DNA from: an uncultured Nocardioidaceae bacterium
GTDB taxonomy: Bacteria > Actinomycetota > Actinomycetes > Propionibacteriales > Nocardioidaceae
Direction of reading: 5' to 3'
Length of the DNA: 47,317 nt
Assembly (NCBI GenBank): GCA_902805855.1
Contig: CADCUJ010000019.1
Location: forward strand, 1-47,317
Position numbers and translations under genes: made by a program. The notes under the pieces are model-generated. The model searched no databases, was not told the DNA's origin, and worked only from the letters and a program-made list of their open reading frames with translations. Below are positions 7,754 to 15,896 of the stretch, one piece after another; the first letter of the stretch is position 1, and every line of letters starts with the position of its first letter.

Positions 7754-8809
7754 ATGCCAACAGCCGAAGCAGTCAAGGCCGAAGAAACCCTGATCCACGT
7801 CCTGTGGATCAACGCCGGACTCAGCTGCGACGGTGACTCCGTCGCCCTGACCGCGGCCAGCCAGCCCAGCATCGAAGAGATCGCGCTCGGCGCGCTCCCC
7901 GGGCTCCCGAAGATCGCGGTGCACTGGCCGTTGATCGACTTCGAGTGCGGTCCGAACGGTGGCGCGGACGACTTCTTGGAGTGGTTCTTCAAGGGCGAGC
8001 GCGGCGAGCTGGAGCCTTTCGTCCTGGTCGTCGAGGGGTCGATCCCCAATGAGCAGGTCAAGGACGAGGGCTACTGGTGCGGGTTCGGCAACAACCCCGA
8101 GACCGGTCAGCCGATCACGACGAGCGAGTGGCTGGACCGGCTGGCGCCCAAGGCAACCGCGATCGTCGCAGCCGGGACGTGCGCGACGTACGGCGGTATC
8201 CATGCCATGGCCGGGAACCCGACGGGGGCCATGGGCGTGGCCGACTACCTCGGCTGGGACTGGAAGTCGAAGGCGGGGATCCCCATCGTGAACGTGCCGG
8301 GCTGCCCGATCCAGCCCGACAACATGGCCGAGACGCTGACCTACCTGCTCTACATGGCCACCGACCAGGCGCCGATGATCCCGCTCGACGACGGGTTGCG
8401 GCCCACCTGGCTGTTCGGGAAGACCGTGCACGAGGGGTGCGACCGCGCCGGCTACTACGAGCAGGGCGACTTCGCGACCGAGTACGGCTCCCCCAAGTGC
8501 ATCGTCAAGCTCGGCTGCTGGGGCCCGGTGGTCAAGTGCAACGTGCCGAAACGAGGCTGGATCAACGGTGTCGGCGGCTGCCCCAACGTGGGAGGGATCT
8601 GCATCGGCTGCACGATGCCGGGCTTCCCGGACAAGTTCATGCCCTTCATGGACGAGCCCCCCGGCGGGAAGCTGTCCACCACCGCGTCGGGCCTCTACGG
8701 CTCGGTGATCCGGAACCTGCGGACCGTCACCACCAGGACGGTCGACAAGGAGCCCAAGTGGCGGACTCCTGGCCGTGAGCTGCAGACCGGCGCACGCCGT
8801 ACCTGGTAG
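7754..8809 (+). CDS. hhyS: Group 1h [NiFe]-hydrogenase small subunit HhyS
   Basis: A 351-aa electron-transfer subunit of the high-affinity actinobacterial hydrogenase that oxidises atmospheric-level H2. The proximal-cluster motif reads AGLSCDGDS: Cys25-x-x-Asp28 replaces the normal CxxC. In the Ralstonia group 1h enzyme (AH) the equivalent Asp is a ligand of the proximal [4Fe4S] cluster, a hallmark of this group. Further cluster motifs are GTCATYGG, VPGCPIQPDN, HEGCDRAGYY, GSPKCIVKLGC and GGICIGCTMPGFPDK. There is no twin-arginine signal, so the enzyme should stay in the cytoplasm or at the inner membrane face. ATG 7754 is preferred; an in-frame extension to 7661 adds only low-complexity residues. 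It is followed 60 bp later by hhyL. Confidence 0.97.
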   Translation: MPTAEAVKAEETLIHVLWINAGLSCDGDSVALTAASQPSIEEIALGALPGLPKIAVHWPLIDFECGPNGGADDFLEWFFKGERGELEPFVLVVEGSIPNEQVKDEGYWCGFGNNPETGQPITTSEWLDRLAPKATAIVAAGTCATYGGIHAMAGNPTGAMGVADYLGWDWKSKAGIPIVNVPGCPIQPDNMAETLTYLLYMATDQAPMIPLDDGLRPTWLFGKTVHEGCDRAGYYEQGDFATEYGSPKCIVKLGCWGPVVKCNVPKRGWINGVGGCPNVGGICIGCTMPGFPDKFMPFMDEPPGGKLSTTASGLYGSVIRNLRTVTTRTVDKEPKWRTPGRELQTGARRTW

Positions 8810-8869
8810 TCCCCTTCCCCTCCTGTCGCCGCGGGTGGCAGGGCAGACCGACCTGAGAAAGAGGCGACG

Positions 8870-10663
8870 ATGACGTCCACCATTCCCTCACCGAGCAAGG
8901 CCAGCACCGGCAAGGACGGCCTCACCGAGATGGCCTGGGACCCGATCACCCGCATCGTCGGCAGCCTGGGCATCTACACCAAGATCGACTTCAAGCAGCG
9001 CGAGGTCGTCGAGTGCCACAGCACGTCATCGATCTTCCGTGGGTACGCGATGTTCATGAAGGGCAAGGACCCTCGCGACGCGCACTTCATCACCAGCCGC
9101 ATCTGCGGCATCTGCGGCGACAACCACGCGACCTGCTCCTGCTATGCCCAGAACATGGCCTACGGGGTGAAGCCGCCGCACCTTGGTGAGTGGCTGATCA
9201 ACCTCGGCGAGGCTGCTGAGTACATGTTCGACCACAACATCTTCCAGGAGAACCTGGTCGGGGTGGACTACTGCGAGAAGATGGTCGCCGAGACGAACCC
9301 CGGCGTGCTGGAGCGGGCGAACACCACCGAGGCACCACACGCCGGCGAGCACGGCTACCGCACCATCGGCGACATCATGCGGTCGCTGAACCCGTTCACC
9401 GGTGAGTTCTACCGGGAAGCGCTCCAGGTCAGCCGGCTCACCCGCGAGATGTTCTGTCTGATGGAGGGGCGCCACGTGCACCCCTCCACCTTGTACCCCG
9501 GCGGCATCGGGACCACGGCGACGATCCAGCTGATGACCGACTACATGACGCGGCTGATGCGTTACGTCGAGTTCATGAAGAAGGTCGTCCCGATGCACGA
9601 CGACCTGTTCGACTTCTTCTACGAGGCGCTTCCGGGCTACGAGCAGGTGGGGCTGCGGCGAACCTTGCTGGGGTGCTGGGGCTCCTTCCAGGACCCGGAG
9701 TACTGCAACTTCGAGTACAAGGACATGACCGAGTGGGGGCGGAAGATGTTCGTCACCCCCGGCGTGGTCGTGGACGGCAAGCTGGTCACCACCGACCTCG
9801 TCGACATCAACCTCGGCATCCGGATCATGCTCGGCTCGTCGTTCTACCAGGACTGGGAGGGGCAGGAGACCTTCGTCACCCACGACCCGATCGGGAACCC
9901 GGTCGACCGCCGGCACCCCTGGAACCAGCACACCAACCCGGTCCCGCAGAAGCGAGACTTCGACGACAAGTACAGCTGGGTGATGTCCCCCCGGTGGTAC
10001 GACGGCCGGGACAACCTCGCCCTGGACACCGGCGGCGGACCGCTGGCGCGGCTGTGGTCGACGGCACTGGCCGGCCTGATCGACATCGGCTACATCAAGG
10101 CGACCGGCTCCAGCGTGCAGATCAACCTGCCCAAGACAGCGCTCAAGGGCCCCGTCGAGTTCGAGTGGAAGATCCCGACCCACGGCAGCAACACCATCGA
10201 GCGCAACCGGGCGCGGACCTACTTCCAGGCCTACGCAGCAGCGGCGGCGCTGCACTTCGCGGAGAAGGCGCTGCTGGAGATCCGGGCCGGCAACACCAAG
10301 ACCTGGGAGTCCTTCGAGGTGCCCGACGAAGGCGTCGGCTGCGGGTTCACCGAGGCGGTGCGCGGCGTGCTCTCGCACCACATGGTGATCCGCGACGGCA
10401 AGATCGCCAACTACCACCCGTACCCGCCGACCCCCTGGAACGCCAGCCCACGAGACGCCTCAGGGACCCCGGGACCGTACGAGGACGCGGTCCAGGGCCA
10501 GCCGATCTTCGAGGAGAACGACCGAGAGCACTTCAAGGGCATCGACATCATGCGCACCGTGCGCAGCTTCGACCCCTGCCTGCCGTGCGGGGTGCACATG
10601 TACCTGGGCCAGGGCAAGAAGCTCGAGCTCATGCACTCGCCCACCCAGTCTGCGGGAGGCTAG
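8870..10663 (+). CDS. hhyL: Group 1h [NiFe]-hydrogenase large subunit HhyL
   Basis: A 597-aa catalytic subunit carrying the NiFe(CN)2CO centre. The L1 motif SRICGICGDNH supplies Cys79 and Cys82, and the L2 motif SFDPCLPCGVH supplies Cys570 and Cys573, so all four metal ligands are present. After His576 there is a 21-residue tail, expected to be removed by the maturation protease encoded downstream at 15104 once nickel is in place. Sequences such as ITRIVGSLGIYTKID and GRHVHPSTLYPGGIG are typical of this clade. The start ATG 8870 follows a GAAAGAGGCG ribosome site. It forms a heterodimer with HhyS; hhyE begins 3 bp after its stop. Confidence 0.98.
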   Translation: MTSTIPSPSKASTGKDGLTEMAWDPITRIVGSLGIYTKIDFKQREVVECHSTSSIFRGYAMFMKGKDPRDAHFITSRICGICGDNHATCSCYAQNMAYGVKPPHLGEWLINLGEAAEYMFDHNIFQENLVGVDYCEKMVAETNPGVLERANTTEAPHAGEHGYRTIGDIMRSLNPFTGEFYREALQVSRLTREMFCLMEGRHVHPSTLYPGGIGTTATIQLMTDYMTRLMRYVEFMKKVVPMHDDLFDFFYEALPGYEQVGLRRTLLGCWGSFQDPEYCNFEYKDMTEWGRKMFVTPGVVVDGKLVTTDLVDINLGIRIMLGSSFYQDWEGQETFVTHDPIGNPVDRRHPWNQHTNPVPQKRDFDDKYSWVMSPRWYDGRDNLALDTGGGPLARLWSTALAGLIDIGYIKATGSSVQINLPKTALKGPVEFEWKIPTHGSNTIERNRARTYFQAYAAAAALHFAEKALLEIRAGNTKTWESFEVPDEGVGCGFTEAVRGVLSHHMVIRDGKIANYHPYPPTPWNASPRDASGTPGPYEDAVQGQPIFEENDREHFKGIDIMRTVRSFDPCLPCGVHMYLGQGKKLELMHSPTQSAGG

Positions 10664-10666
10664 ACC

Positions 10667-11617
10667 TTGGCCGGCGTGGAACCCCGACCCGGCGAGGAGA
10701 CCCGAGCAGACCCGGACCTGCGGGCCGTGGGCGAGCGCATCGAGTCGCTGCTGGACGCCAGCACGGCTCACGGCCCGATGGCCCGTGAGCGCAGCGAGGA
10801 GTTGGTGCGCCTGGTCACCGAGCTGTACGGCGCCGGACTGGAGCGAATGCTCGAGGTCCTCTACGACGCCGGCCGTCTGGATCCGGTGGCGCTCGAAGCC
10901 CTGGCCGGCGACGATCTCGTCGCGAGCCTGCTGATGGTGCACGGGCTGCACCCGCACGACGTCACCACCCGGGTCGAGCGGGCGTTGGAGGAGGTTCGCC
11001 CGTACCTCGGCTCGCACGGCGGTGACGTGGAGCTGCTCGGAGTCAGCGAGGAGGGCGTGGTCCGGCTGCGCCTGCTCGGCAGCTGCGACGGGTGCGCATC
11101 GTCGTCGGTCACCTTGAAGCTCGCCGTCGAGGGGGCCGTGGAGGCAGCCGCCCCCGAGATCACCGGCATCGAGGTGGACGCTGCCAGCCCAAGCGGCTCG
11201 GGCGGTTCTGGCGGTTCGGTGATCCCGGTCAGCGCGCTGCGGACCCGGCTGGAGGACGAAGTCGGCGCGACGTGGCAGACCCTGTCCGATCTGCCCGACC
11301 TGGTCTCCGGCGAGGTGAGGGGGTGCTCGGTGGCGGGGGTCCCGCTCGTCGTGATGGCGGTGGGCACCGACCTCTACGCCTACCGCGACGAGTGCGCCCG
11401 GTGCGGAGCCGGCCTCGCCGGCAGCACCCTCGAGCGCAGACTCGGCGGAGCCGCTGGGGACGCGGTGCTTCGATGCCCGCAGTGTCGCGCCCACTACGCG
11501 GTCCGCCGCGCTGGCGAGTGCCTGGATGGGGACGGCCACCTCGAGCCGTTCCCGCTCCTGGTCAGTGACGGCGCCGTCTCGGTCGCGGTGCCTGCCGGTG
11601 GGCAGGTGAGCGCGTGA
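10667..11617 (+). CDS. hhyE: HhyE-like protein: NifU domain plus Rieske-like domain with four Cys
   Basis: A 316-aa iron-sulfur protein. Residues about 103-171 are a NifU C-terminal domain with Cys140-Asp-Gly-Cys143. Residues about 195-308 resemble a Rieske-type fold, but the usual CxH/CxxH ligands read Cys243-Ala-Arg-Cys246 and Cys270-Pro-Gln-Cys273, so a four-Cys (rubredoxin or zinc-like) site is more likely than a true Rieske cluster. From memory, the equivalent mycobacterial gene next to hhyL (HhyE) is needed for Hhy activity and is thought to carry electrons from the hydrogenase to the quinone pool. TTG 10667 has GGGAGG at a good distance; GTG 10676 is the alternative. The two domains are joined by a Gly/Ser linker near residues 174-184. 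Confidence 0.85.
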   Translation: MAGVEPRPGEETRADPDLRAVGERIESLLDASTAHGPMARERSEELVRLVTELYGAGLERMLEVLYDAGRLDPVALEALAGDDLVASLLMVHGLHPHDVTTRVERALEEVRPYLGSHGGDVELLGVSEEGVVRLRLLGSCDGCASSSVTLKLAVEGAVEAAAPEITGIEVDAASPSGSGGSGGSVIPVSALRTRLEDEVGATWQTLSDLPDLVSGEVRGCSVAGVPLVVMAVGTDLYAYRDECARCGAGLAGSTLERRLGGAAGDAVLRCPQCRAHYAVRRAGECLDGDGHLEPFPLLVSDGAVSVAVPAGGQVSA

Positions 11618-12279
11618 CCCACACCTCTGGGGTCGACGGATCAGCGCTGGCGGTGCTCAGGCGGATCACTGCCAGCCGGCCGCCGCCCCCGCCCGGGGAG
11701 CGCTGCGAGATGTGCGCCGAGCCCATCCCCGAAGAGCACCAGCACGTGGTGAACCTGACCAGCCGCAACCTGCTGTGCACCTGCCGCGGATGCCACCTGC
11801 TCTTCACCGACGACCGGGCCGAGCAGCGCTACCGCGCCGTCCCCGACAGGTACCTCTGGTTCCCCGAGGTCGAGCTCACCCAGCAGGACTGGGACGAGCT
11901 GCAGATCCCGGTGGGGCTCGCTTTCATGTTCACGAACTCGGTGCAGAACCGCACCGTAGCCTTCTACCCCGGTCCGGCCGGCGCCACCGAGTCCGAGCTC
12001 ACGCTCGACTCCTGGGAACGCATCAAGGCAGCCAACCCCTCGCTCGGTCACCTGCGGGCCGACGTGGAGGCGCTGCTGGTGCAGAGGCCGGGTCGGGGGA
12101 CGAAGGCATCGGCTTGCTACCTGGTGCCGATCGACGCGTGCTACGAGCTGGTCGGTGGCCTCCGACAGGTGTGGCGCGGGTTCGACGGCGGCAAGGAGGC
12201 CCGGGACCGGATCGAAGGCTTCTTCGCCATGGTCGCCGACCGCAGCCGCCCGGCGCCGCAGCTGGAGAGCCGGCCATGA
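11614..12279 (+). CDS. Hydrogenase-associated DUF5947 family protein
   Basis: A 221-aa protein, GTG start overlapping the hhyE stop (GTGA). An N-terminal Cys-rich part (about 31-60) reads CEMCAEPIPEEHQHV followed by CTCRGCHLLF, giving five Cys and nearby His that could hold zinc or an iron-sulfur centre. The rest is an alpha/beta domain without a motif I can name. I recognise the pattern as DUF5947, which accompanies group 1h hydrogenases in actinobacteria; this family name is recalled, not searched. Likely role: cofactor assembly or electron transfer for HhySL, inferred only from position. Confidence 0.85.
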   Translation: MTHTSGVDGSALAVLRRITASRPPPPPGERCEMCAEPIPEEHQHVVNLTSRNLLCTCRGCHLLFTDDRAEQRYRAVPDRYLWFPEVELTQQDWDELQIPVGLAFMFTNSVQNRTVAFYPGPAGATESELTLDSWERIKAANPSLGHLRADVEALLVQRPGRGTKASACYLVPIDACYELVGGLRQVWRGFDGGKEARDRIEGFFAMVADRSRPAPQLESRP

Positions 12280-12917
12280 CCTCCTTGGAGTTCACGGTCG
12301 AGGACATCGTGCCCGAGCCCTGGTCGGTGGCCCCGAACCTGGTCGCCAAGCTGCACATCGAGGAGACCACGGGAGAGCAGGTGCACGCGCTGGTGCTGCG
12401 CGCCCAGGTGCGCATCGACGCGCACCGTCGCGGCTACTCCGCGGACGAGGAACCCGGTCTGTTGGACCTGTTCGGCCCCCGCCGGCGCTGGACGGAGACG
12501 CTGAAGCCGTTCTTGTGGATGCACGCGATGGCAACGGTCCAGGGGTTCACCGGTGCCACCGACGTCGACCTGGTCCTGCCTTGCACCTACGACTTCGAGG
12601 TGTCCGGAGCCAAGTACCTGCACGCGCTGCGCGAGGGCACCATCCCCCTCGAGCTGCTGTTCAGCGGAACCGTCTTCGCGCGCGGCAGCACTGGTTTCTC
12701 GGTGACCCAGATCCCCTGGGACCGTGAGGCGAGGTACGAGCTGCCGGTCCGGCACTGGCGCACCCTGATGGACCACTACTTCCCGAACGCCGGGTGGCTG
12801 CGGCTGGAGCGCGGCACCCTCGACGCGCTCAACCGGTACAAGTCGACGCGCGGCATGACCAGCTGGGACGAGGCCCTGACCTCGCTGCTCCCGGAGTCCG
12901 AGGAGGCGGTCCGTTGA
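12276..12917 (+). CDS. Hydrogenase-associated DUF6084 family protein
   Basis: A 213-aa soluble protein beginning at ATG 12276, overlapping the previous stop by 4 bp (ATGA). It shows no Cys cluster, signal peptide or membrane segment. Conserved-looking blocks include WTETLKPFLWMHAMATVQGF, PCTYDFEVSGAKYL and SVTQIPWDREARYELPV. The pattern matches DUF6084, again known to me only as a companion of group 1h hydrogenases. Function is unknown; assembly factor or structural partner of HhySL is a guess from the tight operon. Confidence 0.83.
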   Translation: MTSLEFTVEDIVPEPWSVAPNLVAKLHIEETTGEQVHALVLRAQVRIDAHRRGYSADEEPGLLDLFGPRRRWTETLKPFLWMHAMATVQGFTGATDVDLVLPCTYDFEVSGAKYLHALREGTIPLELLFSGTVFARGSTGFSVTQIPWDREARYELPVRHWRTLMDHYFPNAGWLRLERGTLDALNRYKSTRGMTSWDEALTSLLPESEEAVR

Positions 12918-14293
12918 GCAGCAGCAACAATGCCACCACCAAGGACGAGAGCCTTCGCATCGCTCGCGCCGTGGCCGACACGGTCCTCTACGAGGGCTAC
13001 CTGCTCTACCCCTACCGAGCCTCCTCGAGCAAGAACCAGGTCCGCTGGCAGTTCGGGGTGCTCGCCCCGGAGGGGTCGGCGGCGGCGATCGGCGAGGAGT
13101 CGGACATGGCCGCGCAGTGCCTGCTGAGCCCGGCCCCCGACGACGCGGTGACCGTACGCGTGCGCTGCCTGCAGCTGCAGACCCGATCGGTCGAGCGGGC
13201 AGCTGCCGACGGCTCCACCACACCTGTGGCCGAGCTCGAGGTCGACGGGACGAGCTGGCTGAGCTGGGACGAGGCGGTTCCCTGCGAGCAGGTCTATGGC
13301 CCGTTCCGCCTGCCCGATCTGCTCGACGGAGTCACCATTGCGGTGGAGATTGCCGCCGGCGAGCAGGTCGAGGTCGTCCGCGACACCGCAAACGCCCTGG
13401 TGGGCCGGGTGGTGCGGCGGCGGCAGGCGCTCGTGGGCACTCTGCGCCTCGACGCCGTCCAAGACGAGGGGCACCTGCGGCTGGCGACGAGCCTGGCGAA
13501 CATCTCCGACCCGGTGGACGGTGGGAAGGACGAGGTGATCCAGCGATCGTTCCTGGGTGCTCACCTCCTCCTCACCGCGCAGGAGGGTCGGTTCGTGTCC
13601 GTGATCGACCCGCCGGCGGACGCCGCCGACGCGGCCGCTCGGTGCCAGCAGCGACGTTGCTGGCCGGTGCTGGCCGGCGTCGCCGACCGCGGCGACGCGG
13701 TCCTGGGGCTGCCGATCATCCTCTACGACTACCCGGAGGTCGCCGAGCAGAGCGCCGGCGCGCTGTTCGACGCAACCGAGATCGACGAGATCTTGACGCT
13801 GCGCGTGATGACGATGACCGAGGAGGAGAAGGCGCAGGCGCGGGCCACCGATCCGCACGCAGCCGCGATCATCGACCGCTGTGAGCAGATGACACCGCAG
13901 GAGATGCAGCGCCTGCACGGCATCCTGCGGGATCCGAATGCCGGGACGTCGGCGCTGACCGGTGACGACTGGTGGCAGGCCGAGGCCGCGGCGGAGGTGT
14001 CCCCGGAGACGGACTCTGTCTTGGTCAACGGCGTCCGCGTGGCGGGGGGAAGCCTGGTCAGGCTGCGTCCCTCCCGGCGCGCCGACGCGCAGGACCTGTT
14101 CTTCGCCGACAAGTTGGCGCGGGTCAGCGCCGTGCACGTCGACCTCGACGGCCAGACGCACGTCGCGGTCACCCTCCTCGACGATCCTGCCGCCGAGCTG
14201 CACGACTGGTACGGGCGGTACCTGCACTTCGCTCCAGAAGAGCTCGAGCCGATCACCGACACCCAGCACCCACGAGAGGAGAGTTCCCCATGA
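12914..14293 (+). CDS. Conserved hydrogenase-cluster protein of unknown function
   Basis: A 459-aa protein. The start is a TTG at 12914 overlapping the previous stop (TTGA) with GGAGG about 10 bases upstream; no ATG in the first part fits as well. There is no signal peptide or transmembrane helix. The N-terminal half (SLRIARAVADTVLYEGYLLYPYR, then WQFGVLAPEG) looks like an alpha/beta domain, and the C-terminal half contains an acidic/helical section (MTMTEEEKAQARATDPHAAA) and an SVLVNGVRVAGGSLVRLRP block. I cannot assign a family. Given the unbroken chain of overlaps it is almost certainly co-translated with the hydrogenase accessory genes. Confidence 0.85.
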   Translation: MSSSNNATTKDESLRIARAVADTVLYEGYLLYPYRASSSKNQVRWQFGVLAPEGSAAAIGEESDMAAQCLLSPAPDDAVTVRVRCLQLQTRSVERAAADGSTTPVAELEVDGTSWLSWDEAVPCEQVYGPFRLPDLLDGVTIAVEIAAGEQVEVVRDTANALVGRVVRRRQALVGTLRLDAVQDEGHLRLATSLANISDPVDGGKDEVIQRSFLGAHLLLTAQEGRFVSVIDPPADAADAAARCQQRRCWPVLAGVADRGDAVLGLPIILYDYPEVAEQSAGALFDATEIDEILTLRVMTMTEEEKAQARATDPHAAAIIDRCEQMTPQEMQRLHGILRDPNAGTSALTGDDWWQAEAAAEVSPETDSVLVNGVRVAGGSLVRLRPSRRADAQDLFFADKLARVSAVHVDLDGQTHVAVTLLDDPAAELHDWYGRYLHFAPEELEPITDTQHPREESSP

Positions 14294-14409
14294 GAGCACT
14301 CGGACGGATGGCCTCGGTCATCATGGCCGTCGCCGTGGCAGGTGCAGTCGCCGTCGGCGTGCGGTCCATCCCCGACATCAGGCGGTACCTGAAGATCCGG
14401 CAGATGTGA
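14290..14409 (+). CDS. 39-aa membrane microprotein, DUF6893 type
   Basis: A very short gene: ATG 14290 overlaps the preceding stop (ATGA), with GAGGAGAG upstream, and ends at TGA 14407-14409. The product has one hydrophobic helix (about residues 7-24) followed by the basic tail RSIPDIRRYLKIRQM. I recognise this as the DUF6893 small-protein family found in actinobacterial hydrogenase loci (from memory). A single-pass helix with a positive cytoplasmic tail would suit a membrane anchor or adaptor for the otherwise soluble HhySL/HhyE, but that is inference. Routine gene callers can miss it or fuse it to a spurious longer frame. Confidence 0.8.
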   Translation: MRALGRMASVIMAVAVAGAVAVGVRSIPDIRRYLKIRQM

Positions 14410-14446
14410 CCAGCAGCCACGGGTCACCACCCCACGAGGAGTAGCC

Positions 14447-14668
14447 ATGGACGAAACCGACAGCACCAAGCCCGCCGCCCACCTCGAAGAGGAGCCCCAG
14501 GAGGCGCGCGGGGCACCAGGTTCCCGCGACACCGGCTCTGACCAGCCCTCGGGTGGCCCCACCGACCGGCCCGCCGGCGGGTCTGGCGAGGAGAGCGACA
14601 CCAAGGTCGACCCGCAGTCCAGCGGTCCGGACGCGCCGGACATGCCGGCCGGTGACCAGGCCGGCTGA
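14447..14668 (+). CDS. Small acidic disordered protein
   Basis: A 73-aa protein starting at ATG 14447 behind a GAGGAG ribosome site. It has no hydrophobic core; it is made of Glu, Asp, Pro, Gly, Ser and Thr (e.g. PAAHLEEEPQEARGAPGS), so it should be intrinsically disordered. Its position between the microprotein and the next disordered gene, all in one direction, supports it being real. Function unknown. Confidence 0.6.
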   Translation: MDETDSTKPAAHLEEEPQEARGAPGSRDTGSDQPSGGPTDRPAGGSGEESDTKVDPQSSGPDAPDMPAGDQAG

Positions 14669-14698
14669 CCCGCACCACCGAGCAACCGAAGGAGAACC

Positions 14699-15100
14699 AT
14701 GACGACCTCACCAGGCGGCAGTGACCCGGGTCCGAGCGACCCGGAGAGCGGAGGACGCACCCCCGTACCGCCCTACGACGACCGTCGAGAGAGCGCGGAC
14801 ATCGACACCGACGACGAGAAGCTGCACAAGGACGGCGCGAACGTCAGTGCCGCGACCGGGCCGGTGGAGACCGACGAGGAGATGAACCACCCCGACCCGG
14901 CGGACACTGCTCGAGGTGCGACCGCCTCACCGGCCGACGAGAAGCCAGCCGCGGACACGCCCAGCGGTGACCCCGGGCCGGCCGCGACCGGACCGGCGCA
15001 CACCGCGGGCACCACCCGCGGCGAGCACGTCAGCGACGACAAGCACGACCAGGGCGGACCCGAGCAGGCGAGCGGCACCGGGGACGGCGAGGAGTCCTGA
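14699..15100 (+). CDS. Acidic disordered protein
   Basis: A 133-aa protein starting at ATG 14699 with AAGGAG a few bases upstream. Composition is again Asp/Glu/Pro/Gly/Ala/Thr with a few His (VPPYDDRRESADIDTDDEKL) and no predicted fold, Cys or membrane segment. It ends 3 bp before the maturation protease gene and is probably translated in the same message. The neighbouring 73-aa protein has the same character but I see no clear residue-level similarity. Role unknown; a chaperone-like or metal-buffering task is only a guess. Confidence 0.65.
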   Translation: MTTSPGGSDPGPSDPESGGRTPVPPYDDRRESADIDTDDEKLHKDGANVSAATGPVETDEEMNHPDPADTARGATASPADEKPAADTPSGDPGPAATGPAHTAGTTRGEHVSDDKHDQGGPEQASGTGDGEES

Positions 15101-15103
15101 CCG

Positions 15104-15601
15104 ATGCGAACCCTGCTTGCCGGCGTCGGCAACCTGTTCTTCGGCGATGACGGCTTCGGCCCCGAGGTCGCCCGGAGGATAGCCGGCTCCGACCAGCTGC
15201 CAGGCGACGTTCGGGTGGTCGACTACGGCATCCGGGGGATGCACCTGGCCTACGACCTCCTCGACGGTTACGACGCCCTGATCCTCCTCGACATCCTCCC
15301 CGGTGAGGGGCAAGCCGGGGAGGTCGTCGTGCTGGAGGTGAGCGAGGACGACCTCGGCACCGGCGCGTTCGACCCGCACGGCATGGACCCGGTCGCCGTA
15401 CTCGCCAGCCTGAAGGCGCTGGGCGGCACGCTGCCACCCACGTACGTCGTGGGCTGCCGACCCGAGTCCGCCGACGAGGGGATCGGTCTCTCGCCGGCTG
15501 TGGAGGCCGCAGTCCCGAGGGCCGTCGAGGCGGTGCACACGCTGCTCCGCGAGCGAGTCACCAAGACCGCACCGGTGCCGGCCGGCGGAGGGAGGAGCTG
15601 A
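15104..15601 (+). CDS. Hydrogenase maturation protease (HyaD/HybD family)
   Basis: A 165-aa endopeptidase that trims the C-terminal tail of HhyL after nickel insertion. The start GVGNLFFGDDGFGPEVARRI carries the family GxGNxxxxDDGxG motif with the first metal-binding acid. ALILLDILPG gives the second (Asp), and FDPHGMDPVAVLA gives the His ligand. Length is normal for the family. Its presence agrees with the 21-residue tail seen in HhyL. The start ATG 15104 is 3 bp after the previous stop, with GAGGAG inside that gene's end. Confidence 0.94.
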   Translation: MRTLLAGVGNLFFGDDGFGPEVARRIAGSDQLPGDVRVVDYGIRGMHLAYDLLDGYDALILLDILPGEGQAGEVVVLEVSEDDLGTGAFDPHGMDPVAVLASLKALGGTLPPTYVVGCRPESADEGIGLSPAVEAAVPRAVEAVHTLLRERVTKTAPVPAGGGRS

Positions 15602-15602
15602 C

Positions 15603-15896
15603 ATGTGCCTGGGTATCCCCGGCCGGGTCGTGGAGGTGATGGAGGGCAACGCCGGCCAGCTCGCCCTGGTCGACGTACTCGGTGCGCAGCGGCCGATCAA
15701 CCTCGGCATGCTCGAGGACCCGACCGTCACGCCCGGCGACTGGTTGCTGATCCACATGGGCTTCGCGATGGAGCTGATCGACGAGGCGGGAGCGGAGAAG
15801 GCCCTGGCCGGACTGGAGCTGATGGGCCGTCCACGCGACGACACCGGTGACGAGACGGCCGACGACGGCAGCAGGCAGGCGGCCCCTCGTGCCTGA
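15603..15896 (+). CDS. hypC: Hydrogenase maturation chaperone HypC
   Basis: A 97-aa chaperone that shuttles the Fe(CN)2CO unit with HypD and guards the immature large subunit. The diagnostic MCLGIPGRVVEV start is present with Cys2, the iron-binding residue, which must be exposed after Met removal. The OB-fold core ends near residue 75; the last 20 residues (DDTGDETADDGSRQAA) are a disordered acidic extension. A GGAGGAG ribosome site precedes ATG 15603. Its obligate partner HypD, and HypE/HypF, are not in this window and must lie elsewhere. Confidence 0.95.
   Translation: MCLGIPGRVVEVMEGNAGQLALVDVLGAQRPINLGMLEDPTVTPGDWLLIHMGFAMELIDEAGAEKALAGLELMGRPRDDTGDETADDGSRQAAPRA

Noticed and set aside
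6596-8431. A 611-codon open frame opposite hypA, hypB and hhyS
   Set aside because: It is antisense to three genes with diagnostic motifs, and its composition is typical of a shadow frame.
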